A stretch of 64,000 bases of DNA from Cytophagales bacterium WSM2-2 (GCA_015472025.1 BNHL01000001.1:5072001-5136000), one strand, 5' to 3'. Positions 44,391 to 54,164 are shown, counted from the stretch's first letter. Program-made: numbers and translations. Notes: a model not told the origin generated them from the letters alone.

Positions 44391-46529
44391 TTGAAATTGT
44401 TCGTGCGCTTCGTTACAATTGGCATCGCTCTGCTCTTTTCCCAGGCATTAAGTGCTCAGATAAAAAAAGACTCTTCCACTTTACATCAGTTGGATGAAAT
44501 CGTAGTCACGGCTACACGGAATGAGCGATCCCTCGCCACACTTCCTGTGCCGGTGACTCTTGTTACTCAAGCGCAGATCAAAACAATGGGTTCATTGCGA
44601 CTAACCGATGTTCTCAATGAACAAACTGGTTTGGTTTCTGTGCCACAAGTTTCCGGGTTTGGCAATGGTCTTCAACTCCAGGGTTTCGATCCGGATTATA
44701 CACTCATCCTCATCGATGGCGAGCCACTCGTTGGGAGAACATCTGGCTCTCTTGACTTAAGTCGTGTGACGGTAGGAAACATCAAACAAATTGAGATTGT
44801 AAAAGGGCCATCATCAAGTTTGTATGGATCAGATGCTCTGGCGGGTGTTGTGAACATTATAACAGAGCGTCCACAGGGTATAAGAAGTAATGTTTACACT
44901 CGTTACGGCTCCAACAACACGCTTGATCTCTCTGGCGACTTTGGAATCCAGAAAGAGAAAATAGGAATCTATGTTTTTGGAAACCGGTTCAGCACAGATG
45001 GCTATAGCCTGGTTCCTGGCGCTGGCAAAACGGTTTCTCCATTTGATAACTATACATTCAACTCCAAAATCAATTTCAAAATTTCGGAAAGAACAAAGCT
45101 GAACTTGTCAGGTAGGTATTTCAGCGAGTCACAAAGCAGTCAGAACACCATCGACAGCGTGACCTCATCAGGTACAGGTGCAGTGCAAGACTGGAATATC
45201 AACCCGGTCCTCACACACCGCTTCAGCAAGCAACTGAAAGCAACCGCCCGGTACTATACAACCCGCTATCAAACCGATTCTGAAACGCACAACACAGCAG
45301 ATGGCTCTTCCATAAGTGATGATCATTTCACTCAAAATTTTCAACGCCCTGAATTGAGTGCAGAATACATTTTCAACGCAAGAAATATTTTAACTGCAGG
45401 TGCAGGGTCTATCCATGAAACGGTCAAGACCAATCGTTATGGTGATCAGAATGAAAGAGTCCAGGATACCCATTACTTATTTGTTCAGCACGAATGGGAA
45501 CCATTGAGAAAATTGGCTTTAGTCATTGGCGGTCGATTCGATCACAACAGCATCTATGGGAGTCAGTTCAGTCCCAAGTTCTCATTCATCAACACACTTA
45601 GCCCGAAAGTTTCCATCAGAGGCACAGTTGGAATGGGTTTCAAATCACCCGACTTCCGGCAATTGTATCTCAATTTCACCAATACTGCAGCCGGTGGTTA
45701 TAGTGTTTTCGGAACGGAAGTCGCCAAGGAAAAATTGAAAGAAATGGACGAGAATGGGCAGATCGGCTCGTACCTCGCTGATCCGTCAAAAATCGGGGAC
45801 CTGAAAGCCGAGCGGTCGATCTCATTTAATCTCGGTGCTAAAATCAATGTCCGTGAAAACTTTTTTGCCGAGATCAATTTATTCAGAAACAATGTTCACA
45901 ACCTGATCAACTACTATGAAGTTGCAGTGACTACCGACCTCAAGGCGATTTATTCTTACCAGAATGTAAACAGGATTTACACGGAGGGACTAGAAGCAAA
46001 TTTTACTTACATCATCTTCCCCGGTCTTTCTGCATCAGCCGGTTATCAGTTGTTGTATGCGAGGGATGAAGATATGATTGAGTCCATAAAAAAAGGAGAT
46101 GTGTTTTGGCGTGACCCTTCCACACTCATTTCTTACAAATTAAAACCCGGGGACTATTTCGGACTATACAACCGGTCAAGGCATAGCGGCAACCTGAAAA
46201 TATTTTACGAGAATAAGGCTAAAGGATACAGCACGAGTCTAAGAGTAATCTATCGCGGTAAATATGGACTTGGAAATTCTTATGGCAATGCTTCTGGCTT
46301 TACCTCCGGGAACAACGGAAACAGCATTCTTGATATCCACGACAACTTTGTTTCGGGCTATGCCCTGGTGAATTTCTCTGTCGCAAAAACCTTTCTCAAC
46401 ACAGTACGAATTCAGGCAGGCATAGATAATCTCTTAAATCACACCGATCCTTCTGCCATTCCCAACTTACCCGGCAGACTGATTTACGGAAGTCTTTCTT
46501 ACACCCTTATGAAAAAGAATAGCCATTAA
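44391..46529 (+). CDS. hmuR: TonB-dependent haem receptor
   Basis: I chose TTG 44391, giving 712 residues with the signal peptide KLFVRFVTIGIALLFSQALSAQ; a longer frame would run 74 bases into hmuS. The plug starts with LDEIVVTATRNERSLATLPV and ends IEIVKGPSSSLYGSDALAGVVNII. A 22-strand barrel follows and closes with SLSYTLMKKNSH. It is the outer membrane entry for haem or haemoproteins. The operon context supports haem as substrate rather than siderophores. Confidence 0.93.
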   Translation: MKLFVRFVTIGIALLFSQALSAQIKKDSSTLHQLDEIVVTATRNERSLATLPVPVTLVTQAQIKTMGSLRLTDVLNEQTGLVSVPQVSGFGNGLQLQGFDPDYTLILIDGEPLVGRTSGSLDLSRVTVGNIKQIEIVKGPSSSLYGSDALAGVVNIITERPQGIRSNVYTRYGSNNTLDLSGDFGIQKEKIGIYVFGNRFSTDGYSLVPGAGKTVSPFDNYTFNSKINFKISERTKLNLSGRYFSESQSSQNTIDSVTSSGTGAVQDWNINPVLTHRFSKQLKATARYYTTRYQTDSETHNTADGSSISDDHFTQNFQRPELSAEYIFNARNILTAGAGSIHETVKTNRYGDQNERVQDTHYLFVQHEWEPLRKLALVIGGRFDHNSIYGSQFSPKFSFINTLSPKVSIRGTVGMGFKSPDFRQLYLNFTNTAAGGYSVFGTEVAKEKLKEMDENGQIGSYLADPSKIGDLKAERSISFNLGAKINVRENFFAEINLFRNNVHNLINYYEVAVTTDLKAIYSYQNVNRIYTEGLEANFTYIIFPGLSASAGYQLLYARDEDMIESIKKGDVFWRDPSTLISYKLKPGDYFGLYNRSRHSGNLKIFYENKAKGYSTSLRVIYRGKYGLGNSYGNASGFTSGNNGNSILDIHDNFVSGYALVNFSVAKTFLNTVRIQAGIDNLLNHTDPSAIPNLPGRLIYGSLSYTLMKKNSH

Positions 46530-46559
46530 ATATTCAATTAACCTTTAAAACTCACAATC

Positions 46560-47228
46560 ATGAAAAAACAAATCACCTCGTTCTTAATAATCTCAGTATA
46601 TGCATCGGCTGTCGTTTCGTGCAAAAAAGATGATCCGGCTCCAACTCCGTTAACTTCCGTCACTGTATCTGACGTAGCTGCAGATCCCCCTACCGGCTAT
46701 AACCCTACAACCGGAGCACCAATCGGTTACAAAAACAAATTCACATTTTTCAGTTTTAGTACAGGCGCTGTTGTTGCCAATGCCGACAGTGCAACCACCA
46801 AGTGGGACATTGCCTTCAATCGCACAACGATCATTGTTAATGCAGGTACGAGCGGACCAGGCACCGGTGGAGCTATCGTTCAGGTCGGAGCCTTTGACGA
46901 TTTGAAAACAGTTCCCGATGGAGATTTCAAAACTGATAATGTTGCAAGCAAAGCGGCTTACTTCTCTTCACAAACGTCAAGTTCAAGTTTTGCCGTGCCA
47001 ACCGGGTCTGATGCTGCGTGGTATCACTATGACGCAACTGCGCACACCATTACTCCTATCGCTGGCCGTGTGCTTGTCATCAGAACTGCTACTGGAAAAT
47101 ATGCTAAAGTGGAGATCCTCAGTTTTTACAAAGGAGCGCCAGCCACACCGAATGCGATGTCTGACTTAGCCAATTACTACACCTTCCGTTATAAATACCA
47201 AGCCAGCGGAAGCAAGACTCTTCAATAG
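46560..47228 (+). CDS. hmuY: HmuY family haem-binding lipoprotein
   Basis: This 222-residue lipoprotein has the signal KQITSFLIISVYASAVVSCKKDD with the lipid cysteine near residue 21. The HmuY features are KYFTFFSFSTG-like FTFFSFSTGAVVANADSATT, TKWDIAFNRTTIIVNAGTS and YHYDATAHTITPIAGRVLVI. HmuY takes haem from host or environmental haemoproteins and hands it to HmuR. It is the last gene of the operon, 30 bases after hmuR, and is followed by a terminator. Confidence 0.9.
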   Translation: MKKQITSFLIISVYASAVVSCKKDDPAPTPLTSVTVSDVAADPPTGYNPTTGAPIGYKNKFTFFSFSTGAVVANADSATTKWDIAFNRTTIIVNAGTSGPGTGGAIVQVGAFDDLKTVPDGDFKTDNVASKAAYFSSQTSSSSFAVPTGSDAAWYHYDATAHTITPIAGRVLVIRTATGKYAKVEILSFYKGAPATPNAMSDLANYYTFRYKYQASGSKTLQ

Positions 47229-47249
47229 ATAGATATTTGGTTTGAATAG

Positions 47250-47287
47250 AGAGCGAGTACGTCCTGAATGGGCGTCTCGCTTTTTTA
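47250..47287 (+). terminator. Terminator after hmuY
   Basis: AGCGAG-t-ACG pairs with CGT-CTCGCT around an 11-base loop and is followed by six T. It closes the hmu operon against the convergent TIGR01777 gene. Confidence 0.8.
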
Positions 47288-47290
47288 TTT

Positions 47291-48205
47291 CTATCGAACG
47301 AGATCGTTCATGGCCGCTTCAATGGATTCATGCTTGAATTTATATCCCGCCTGAAGCAACCGAAGTGGAATAACTCTCCTGCTTTTCAAAATCAATTCCG
47401 TTTCAGTTCCTATCAGAACAGCTCCAAGCTTCAGCAACCACTCAGGCATGGGCAAGCCGATCGGAATTTTTAGTGATGATCTTAGCGCCTTCATTACTTG
47501 CTGATTGGAGACGGGTGTTGGCGCTGTCACGTTGTAGGCTCCGGAAGTTGAAGCATTCGCCATGATAAAACTGATGATGTGCGCAAAATCATCTTCATGA
47601 AGCCAACTGAAATACTGATCTCCGGGTCCGTGCTTCCCTCCCAATCCGAGTTGAGCCAGAAGTCGCAATGGTTTCAGAGGACCATCTTTTTTTCCCAGAA
47701 CGATTCCCGTCCTGATCAGTACTTTGCGTGTGAACGGTGTCTTAATCCTGTTAACTGCTTCTTCCCATTTCAGGCAAACATCAACCGAGAAACCTGTGCC
47801 AATCTCTCCTGTAAACTCATCCATTTCCTTATCCATTGAATGACGGTATATAGTTGCAGAGGCTGCGTTGATCCAAAGACGTGGGGGATTTTTGGCGAGT
47901 TGAACGGCTTCACCCAATACGGCAGTAGCCTCCAATCGCGTAGAGTAGATCAGTTTTTTATTTTTCTCGGTATATCGACAGTCAACTGATTTCCCATTGA
48001 GATTAATCAATACGTCAGCGCCCTCCAGTTCTTTTGACCATTCACCGATTGTTCTTCCATCCCAATGTACATGCTGCACATCATCAATTCGCTGGGTTCG
48101 ACCTCGGGTCAGGATGATCAGTTCATAGTCTTTAGAAAGATGCTTCACCAGGACATTTCCCAAAAATCCTGTACCACCGGCGATTACTATTATTTTCTTA
48201 TTCAT
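47291..48205 (-). CDS. TIGR01777 family epimerase/oxidoreductase
   Basis: This 304-residue short-chain dehydrogenase-like enzyme has the NAD(P)-binding motif VIAGGTGFLGNVLVKHL at the start, then DVLINLNGKSVDCRYTEKNK, RLEATAVLGEAV and the DUF1731-type C-terminus (PEWLLKLGAVLIGTETELILKSRRVIP). The family is related to YfcH and to SulA in cyanobacteria; the reaction is unknown. Its start is three bases from the DCC protein stop, so they share a transcript with it and possibly with the GbsR regulator. Confidence 0.9.
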   Translation of the reverse strand: MNKKIIVIAGGTGFLGNVLVKHLSKDYELIILTRGRTQRIDDVQHVHWDGRTIGEWSKELEGADVLINLNGKSVDCRYTEKNKKLIYSTRLEATAVLGEAVQLAKNPPRLWINAASATIYRHSMDKEMDEFTGEIGTGFSVDVCLKWEEAVNRIKTPFTRKVLIRTGIVLGKKDGPLKPLRLLAQLGLGGKHGPGDQYFSWLHEDDFAHIISFIMANASTSGAYNVTAPTPVSNQQVMKALRSSLKIPIGLPMPEWLLKLGAVLIGTETELILKSRRVIPLRLLQAGYKFKHESIEAAMNDLVR

Positions 48206-48208
48206 GAA

Positions 48209-49021
48209 TCAGAGTATAAAAGGTAAAACAATAAACCGGTAGAGTATCCAGGTAAACGAAATCAGGACCGGGAGGTTAAGAATCCTGACTCTGCGCTTGT
48301 GCTCGAAAAACATGAATCCTACTACAACCATGAAGTAGCCGATGTAAACCCAAGGTGAATTAATAATTTCTTTTAGTAAAAGCACCGGACTAAGTGCAAG
48401 CGCTCCCATTAGTGACACTGTCATCATATTCCCAAAATAATGGACAAGCCTGTCTTTGCGCGCCTGGAAAACAAATGCTCCCTGAAAAACAAGCTGCCCT
48501 GCACAAACCATGAACTCACGTGCAAACCCGGATTCTTGTATGACCGGCGCAGCGAGTCTGAAGTAGTGAACAAGGACGAATGACGTTACCAGCCATGCAA
48601 AAACAATGTAAGCCCAGCGGTAACGAGTGCTAAAATCCGGGGTGCAAGCGCTATCTGCTTCAAACACTTTTCCTGGTGCTATAACTTTGCGGTTATAAGA
48701 AATGAAAAAATAAAGTTGTCTTAGGGAAAAGTAGAGTAACCTAAATTCAAATGCTTGCTTTAAGAACGGAAAGCTGTGCTCTACAATTGCCAGGAGGCTG
48801 TCAATACCATACTTCACCGTGTTGTCCTTTCGGTTGATCATCGCTATCTCATTGCGGGCCCTGTTCCAGTCGACCTGAGATGTATTAGACTGATCCATTT
48901 CGGAATAAGCCTCCCTCCCGTTAGTATCGAGCATGCCTGTTTTAACAAATGCACCAGTGTACGCACAGCACAGCGGGCACTCTTTGTCGTAAATGATCGT
49001 GTGGTCTGCCAGGGTTTTCAT
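48209..49021 (-). CDS. DCC-family thiol-disulfide oxidoreductase-like protein with membrane C-terminus
   Basis: This 270-residue protein begins with the DUF393/DCC motif IIYDKECPLCCAYTGAFV, a CxxC pair near residues 15-18. The N-terminal part resembles DCC thioredoxin-like domains. The rest has about four membrane helices (YIVFAWLVTSFVLVHYF, MMTVSLMGALALSPVLLL, YIGYFMVVVGFMFFE). Function is not known. An operator like that of the adjacent GbsR-like gene lies 13 bases upstream of the start. Confidence 0.75.
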   Translation of the reverse strand: MKTLADHTIIYDKECPLCCAYTGAFVKTGMLDTNGREAYSEMDQSNTSQVDWNRARNEIAMINRKDNTVKYGIDSLLAIVEHSFPFLKQAFEFRLLYFSLRQLYFFISYNRKVIAPGKVFEADSACTPDFSTRYRWAYIVFAWLVTSFVLVHYFRLAAPVIQESGFAREFMVCAGQLVFQGAFVFQARKDRLVHYFGNMMTVSLMGALALSPVLLLKEIINSPWVYIGYFMVVVGFMFFEHKRRVRILNLPVLISFTWILYRFIVLPFIL

Positions 49022-49033
49022 AGTTATTTCTTT

Positions 49034-49064
49034 ACTTTCAGTATTTTCAGTATTTATTGAAAGT
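49034..49064. promoter_or_regulatory. GbsR-type operator copy 2 before the DCC gene
   Basis: TTTCA-N8-TGAAA (49045-49062) has the same core and spacing as the operator before the regulator gene, with an extra ACTTTCA half-site at 49034. It suggests common control of both genes. Confidence 0.5.
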
Positions 49065-49080
49065 TAACGTTAAAAAAATT

Positions 49081-49578
49081 TTATAGTTTCATGAGGAACT
49101 TATAAAACCATGTCTGATCCGATTTGGAGAACTTCTGGAGCAGTCCGTCCAGAGTATTGGAAAAATCATAAAGATCTTTGGTGACTGCCTTAAATTCCGC
49201 GACCGCTTTCTTATCATCACCACTGACGTTTTGTATTTCTGCCAGTACACCCAGGATCGGTTCAATCTCTCGTCTCTTTCGCTCCCTGGAAACTTGCTTC
49301 GCTAATTCCCATACATCCTTCCCAGTGGAAAAATACTCTCGTCTCTCTCCTGCCTTGTGCTCTTTTTTCACAATTCCCCAGTCCATGAGCGCACGTAAGT
49401 TCATGTTCACGTTACCTCGTGACATTTGTAACTCGTCCATAATCTCCTCAGCAGAAAGCGGTTCGGTGGCGAGTAACAGCAATGCGTGAATTTGAGCCAT
49501 AGCTTTGTTGATTCCCCAATTTGACCCGAGGGTGCCCCAAGCCTGAATAAACTTCTGTTTGGCGTCAGAGTATTGCAT
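49081..49578 (-). CDS. GbsR/MarR-like transcriptional regulator
   Basis: This 165-residue protein is a winged-helix regulator related to GbsR: MAQIHALLLLATEPLSAEEI, MDELQMSRGNVNMNLRALMD (recognition helix), then GIVKKEHKAGERREYFSTGK. The C-terminal helical part (LYDFSNTLDGLLQKFSKSDQ) probably forms the dimer. Such regulators often sense small ligands. A perfect 12-6-12 inverted repeat 22 bases before its start and a related site before the DCC gene suggest it represses itself and its neighbours. Confidence 0.85.
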   Translation of the reverse strand: MQYSDAKQKFIQAWGTLGSNWGINKAMAQIHALLLLATEPLSAEEIMDELQMSRGNVNMNLRALMDWGIVKKEHKAGERREYFSTGKDVWELAKQVSRERKRREIEPILGVLAEIQNVSGDDKKAVAEFKAVTKDLYDFSNTLDGLLQKFSKSDQTWFYKFLMKL

Positions 49579-49600
49579 GTCTCAAATATAGAGGGTTTTA

Positions 49601-49630
49601 TCAAACTTTCAAATATTATTGAAAGTTTGA
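49601..49630. promoter_or_regulatory. GbsR-type operator copy 1 (perfect inverted repeat)
   Basis: TCAAACTTTCAA at 49601-49612 pairs perfectly with TTGAAAGTTTGA at 49619-49630 around ATATTA, 22 bases before the regulator start. The core is TTTCA-N8-TGAAA. Confidence 0.6.
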
Positions 49631-49725
49631 TATTCAACCTCAAGTGATACGAATTTATCACCCTTTGAGACTCTGTTACCAAATGGCCTGCCCCATGCTC
49701 TGGTAGCTTTGTAAAAACAGTAACC

Positions 49726-52212
49726 ATGATTACGATTCTGACGAGGGTTCTTACGTTGGCTGGATTTCTCTTTTGCACAAATTTCCTTTATGCGCAACAA
49801 AATTCAGTAGCAATAGGAACAACAACAATTAACCAGAAAGCAGTTTTAACCCTCGTGGGCTCCAACCAGGGAGTGATCATTCCCAGCGTGGCAGACCCGA
49901 ATAGTATCGGTGCATCCGCTTTAGATGCCGGAATGCTTGTCTTCAATTCCACAGATAAAAAAGTCTATGCCTTTGATGGAACTGCCTGGCATACTGTTGG
50001 CACGGCCGGAGGAAGCGGAACAACTTATACACTTGGATTCGATGCAGCCACAAACTCCGTTACACTCAAAGACAACGCTACTAATGCGGTACAGCCCATT
50101 GCCATCCAACTGGCCAGAATTCCCGTAGCCACTTCTGCACCTACGGCAGACAACCAAATTCTTGTCTTCGACAAATCAGGTTCTAACACCTGGACACCTG
50201 CACTTGTTTCCGGGGACATAACTCCTCTTACTGGTAACGGGAACCTGGGAAAATTCAAAGTGACTGGACTCAACGGAAATGCTCTGCCATCTGGAAGCCC
50301 AACTATTAACCAGGGGTTAGTGTGGAACGGAACTGCCTGGACTTACACTTCCACTAATAGCCTTCCATCACTTACGGTGAACCAGCTTTTATCAAACAAT
50401 GGAGGCACCACAGGTATTAATGTGGTCGGTGATCTAAGCCTCAGCGTTACAGGGACCTCTGGATTCTTTTCAATTGCGAACAACGTCATCACCGACGCGA
50501 AAGTCGCATCCGGGGCATCTATCGCGGGGACAAAAATCAATCCTAACTTTGGCGCTCAAAGTATCCTTACCACGGGTGTGACCTCTTCTGGTGGTGGTAT
50601 TTCAGCAGGAAGCGCGAATCAATTCAATATCAACGGGACAGGCAACGTCACAAAAATCAACAACGTAACAACTTCCTTTCCAATAGCGCAGGGCACTGCC
50701 AATTCAGTTTTGACTAATGACGGTACCGGTGTTTTGAGTTGGGTTCCTTCAGGCGTTTTGGCATCCGGTAAAATTCTTGTTGGAAATGCATCCAACTCAG
50801 CTACTGCACAAGCACTTTCGGGAGATGCTACGCTAAGTAATACAGGTGCCATCACCCTGAATAATTCCTCCACAACACGAACTAACCTGGGCCTGGGATC
50901 TCTGGCCATACTTGGAAGTATCAGCTCCAATGAAATCACCGATGGTACAATCACCAATGTTGATATTAACACCACAGCATCGATCGTTGGGACTAAGATC
51001 ACTCCAAATTTTGGCACGCAAAATATTTCTACCAGTGGAACAGCAACTATTGGAGGCGGGCTGATCGCGGGATCGGGAAGTCAGTTTTCTGTAAGCAACT
51101 CTGGCAACCTCACGAAAATCAATAATATAGCTACTTCTTTTCCTTCGGTTCAAGGTTCAGTGAATACCGTTCTCACCAATGATGGCAATGGGAATCTAAG
51201 TTGGACACCGGGCCTTGGTACCACACTCGCTTCAGGAAAAGTATTTATTGGAAGTGCAGGTAATATTGCTACAGCACAATCATTATCAGGCGATGCAACG
51301 CTAAGCAATGTTGGGGCTCTTACACTTTCAAATTCCTCAACGACCAGAACAAACCTTGGGTTAGGATCGCTTGCAACATTGAGCGCAGTTGGTTCTTCAG
51401 AAATTACAGATGATGCAATCACGAATTCAGATATCAATTCTGCTGCTGCAATTGCCGGAACTAAAATCACCCCAAATTTTGGATCACAATTGGTGACCAC
51501 TACTGGAAACCTTAACGCCAGTTTTGGGGGATTCACCACTGTCGGTGTTGGGGGCTCTGGTTTCCATAGTGCGGGTGTTAATATCAGCCAACCCTCCGGA
51601 GCCTGGGGGGTTGAGGTTTATATTAATTCGATCAGCGCAAGCGATTACCTGATTCTCGCTGATGGCAACAGCTCCGGTTTCGCTGTTACCACTGACGGCC
51701 ACGTAGATGTTGGTGGCACTTTATCCAAGGGTAGTGGTTCATTCAAGATCGATCATCCGCTCGATCCCGAAAACAAGTACCTCTATCATAGCTTTGTGGA
51801 AAGCCCGGACATGATGAATATTTACAATGGCAATATTACCACGAATGAAAAAGGAATTGCAGAAGTAACGCTACCCTCCTATTTTGAAGCGCTGAATAAA
51901 GACTTTCGCTACCAGCTTACCGTGATCGGAGAATTTGCCCAAGTGATTGTTTACAAAAAAATTGTAGACAATCGTTTTACCATTAAAACGGATAAGCCCA
52001 ATATCGAGGTGAGCTGGCAGGTTACCGGTGTTCGTCAGGATCCTTTTGCACTCCAACTCCCCATTAAGCCGGAGGTCAACAAAGAACCAGAGAATATTGG
52101 AAAGTTTTTGCATCCCGAAGCCTACGGTCGCCCCCATCAGATGCGAATCCGGTATAAAGACAGATCAAAATCAACTGGCTTGAAAGAGGAAATGCTCTCC
52201 GCGCGACCTTAG
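49726..52212 (+). CDS. Secreted repeat-rich surface protein, tail-fibre-like
   Basis: This 828-residue protein has a signal peptide (RVLTLAGFLFCTNFLYAQ), an N-terminal domain common in Bacteroidota fibre-like proteins (GVIIPSVADPNSIGASALDA and MLVFNSTDKKVYAFDGTAWH), and a serine/threonine/glycine-rich middle. That middle repeats about every 154-156 residues: GTKI...PNFG occurs at residues 268, 422 and 578, with LSGDATLSN and SSTTRTNLGLGSLA in two of the modules. The C-terminus (LDPENKYLYHSFVESPDMMN, then FRYQLTVIGEFAQVIVYKK) is a widespread domain of unknown role. It is probably an adhesin or matrix protein. Confidence 0.8.
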   Translation: MITILTRVLTLAGFLFCTNFLYAQQNSVAIGTTTINQKAVLTLVGSNQGVIIPSVADPNSIGASALDAGMLVFNSTDKKVYAFDGTAWHTVGTAGGSGTTYTLGFDAATNSVTLKDNATNAVQPIAIQLARIPVATSAPTADNQILVFDKSGSNTWTPALVSGDITPLTGNGNLGKFKVTGLNGNALPSGSPTINQGLVWNGTAWTYTSTNSLPSLTVNQLLSNNGGTTGINVVGDLSLSVTGTSGFFSIANNVITDAKVASGASIAGTKINPNFGAQSILTTGVTSSGGGISAGSANQFNINGTGNVTKINNVTTSFPIAQGTANSVLTNDGTGVLSWVPSGVLASGKILVGNASNSATAQALSGDATLSNTGAITLNNSSTTRTNLGLGSLAILGSISSNEITDGTITNVDINTTASIVGTKITPNFGTQNISTSGTATIGGGLIAGSGSQFSVSNSGNLTKINNIATSFPSVQGSVNTVLTNDGNGNLSWTPGLGTTLASGKVFIGSAGNIATAQSLSGDATLSNVGALTLSNSSTTRTNLGLGSLATLSAVGSSEITDDAITNSDINSAAAIAGTKITPNFGSQLVTTTGNLNASFGGFTTVGVGGSGFHSAGVNISQPSGAWGVEVYINSISASDYLILADGNSSGFAVTTDGHVDVGGTLSKGSGSFKIDHPLDPENKYLYHSFVESPDMMNIYNGNITTNEKGIAEVTLPSYFEALNKDFRYQLTVIGEFAQVIVYKKIVDNRFTIKTDKPNIEVSWQVTGVRQDPFALQLPIKPEVNKEPENIGKFLHPEAYGRPHQMRIRYKDRSKSTGLKEEMLSARP

Positions 52213-52243
52213 TTAAAATTTTCTATAATAACTATGTGGGGCT

Positions 52244-54061
52244 TTAAGTCTCTACTTCATTATCCAGGTAGCGCTTTGCCTGCATCGTATATAAATCCGC
52301 ATACTTCCCACCCTGGCTCATCAGCTCTTTGTGTGAGCCTTGTTCAATAATTTCACCATGTTCCATCATCAGTATTTTATTCGCATTTTTCACCGTACTG
52401 AATCGATGTGTAATCAGGATTACCGTTTTTCCTTCGGTATTCTGCTCTAGTGAAGCAAATATCTTCTCCTCCGTTACTGCATCGATAGACGCTGTAGGCT
52501 CGTCAAGAATGGTAATAGCTGCGTTGCGATAAAACATTCGTGCAACAGCCAGACGCTGATGCTGCCCCTTGGACAAATCAATTCCGTCTTTGAATTCTTT
52601 CCAGATCAACTGGTCGTAGCTGGTAATGAATTCATCTGCTCCTGAAAATTTCGCGGCCTGCTCCAGTTTTTGCTGGTCGATCGTATCTGTTATCCTTCCC
52701 ACTCCGATTGATTCGCGAATTGTCAGATTGTAAATCGGAAAATCCTGGAACAGAATTCCAATGGCGCTTTGCCAATCTTCCAATTGAATATCCTTAAGAT
52801 CAACTCCATTAATCAGAATAGCGCCATCCGTTGGATCGTAAATGCGGCAAAGCAATTTAATTACCGTAGTCTTTCCTGCTCCATTTACACCGACGATCGC
52901 AATTTTTTCACCGGGCTTAATCGTAAACGAAAGGTTCTTCAAAACGTATGGGCTTTCGCCAGTCTCAACCGGGTAATGAAAAGAGACATTTTTAAATTCA
53001 ATGAGTGGGGGCACGTCAAAAGGATGATGTTTCGCATTTTCTTTCGATCGAATGTTTGGTTGCATTTCGAAAAGATCAAACCAACGCGCAGCATAGCGAG
53101 ACGCTTCCTCTGTCCACGAAATCGATTCCACGTACCCATTCACCGTCTGATAAAAACGGGTGTAAGTATTAAATGCCAGAAGCAATCCGCCAACTGCCAT
53201 TGTACCTTCAATCGCCTGTTTAGTCATCAAGGCAATGGCGGCAAAAAGAAAGGTGAGGTACCACAGGCTCAGGAAATTATAGGAAATGGCTTTCCTCCTT
53301 TCGGCATCAATGATCTTCGAATTATAAGAATGCATCCTTTCACTCACCTGGAGACGCAGCCATGATTTCAATTTGAGAAGGATAACATCAACCGCCTTTT
53401 GAAGTTGTTCGAAGTGAGAAATCCGGTTGCTGATAATACGGTGATCATCCAATGAAAAATAGCGGATACGGAATACCTCCATACTGTACTTCTTGTAAAA
53501 AAAGTAAACCGGGGCGGCCGCCATAATAGCGAAAACGACTAGCCAGTAATTTAATGACCAAAGGATAATCATCGATGTAATAATACCGGCAAAGCTGGTT
53601 GCAGAAGAAAAAATAAAATCCTGCAAGCTGAGCATGCTGCTGGTCCCCCACTCCTGCGCACTTCGTAAGAGATTTTGATAGGAGCTGCTTTCAATTACCC
53701 CAATATCCAGTTCACTTTGCTTGTCGATCTTGTGAAGGTCAAGTTGCATGTCTAGCTCCAGCCTGAACTTTGCCCGAAAGAAATTCACAGCATTGCTTAC
53801 AATGGTGGGCACGAGGAAAGACAGCCCAAGCACGATCGATGGATAGATCAAGTTCTGGAACACGCTCTTCCCTTGTCTGATTTCCACAATCCTGTCTACA
53901 ATAGATGAGAAACTAGTGAACTGCAGATAGACTACCGATCCCTGAAAGACATTAAAGAAAACAAGAATAAGGAAAAGTACTTTATTGGCACGCCATGCAA
54001 AGCCGACCGACTTTAGAGCGACTGTAAAAATATGCCTATTATTTCCTGTGGTCATCGACAT
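52244..54061 (-). CDS. ABC exporter with fused permease and ATPase (MsbA-like)
   Basis: This 605-residue half-transporter has an N-terminal six-helix ABC membrane domain (residues about 20-330) and a C-terminal ATPase: Walker A VGVNGAGKTTVIK, Q-loop FQDFPIYNL, signature LSKGQHQRLAVARMF, Walker B ITILDEPTAS and the H-loop HRFSTVKNA. A dimer should export lipids, peptides or drugs; the substrate is not readable. The signature LSKGQ differs from the usual LSGGQ at one position, which occurs in some transporters. It is a single gene, divergent from a small gene. Confidence 0.92.
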   Translation of the reverse strand: MSMTTGNNRHIFTVALKSVGFAWRANKVLFLILVFFNVFQGSVVYLQFTSFSSIVDRIVEIRQGKSVFQNLIYPSIVLGLSFLVPTIVSNAVNFFRAKFRLELDMQLDLHKIDKQSELDIGVIESSSYQNLLRSAQEWGTSSMLSLQDFIFSSATSFAGIITSMIILWSLNYWLVVFAIMAAAPVYFFYKKYSMEVFRIRYFSLDDHRIISNRISHFEQLQKAVDVILLKLKSWLRLQVSERMHSYNSKIIDAERRKAISYNFLSLWYLTFLFAAIALMTKQAIEGTMAVGGLLLAFNTYTRFYQTVNGYVESISWTEEASRYAARWFDLFEMQPNIRSKENAKHHPFDVPPLIEFKNVSFHYPVETGESPYVLKNLSFTIKPGEKIAIVGVNGAGKTTVIKLLCRIYDPTDGAILINGVDLKDIQLEDWQSAIGILFQDFPIYNLTIRESIGVGRITDTIDQQKLEQAAKFSGADEFITSYDQLIWKEFKDGIDLSKGQHQRLAVARMFYRNAAITILDEPTASIDAVTEEKIFASLEQNTEGKTVILITHRFSTVKNANKILMMEHGEIIEQGSHKELMSQGGKYADLYTMQAKRYLDNEVET

Positions 54062-54139
54062 TCCAACAAATTCAAGATACTTGAAAAACTTTTTTAATAA
54101 AATCCACTTATCCGTCTAAGGGTGCGCTGCGAATTTCGT

Positions 54140-54164
54140 GTTTGTCATCACAAGTGTGACAAAC
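54140..54164. promoter_or_regulatory. Inverted repeat GTTTGTCA-N9-TGACAAAC between divergent genes
   Basis: Perfect 8-bp arms flank TCACAAGTG, lying between the ABC exporter start (54061) and the small membrane gene. An alternative pairing uses TCACA/TGTGA. A regulator site is likely, but no specific family is implied. Confidence 0.4.
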
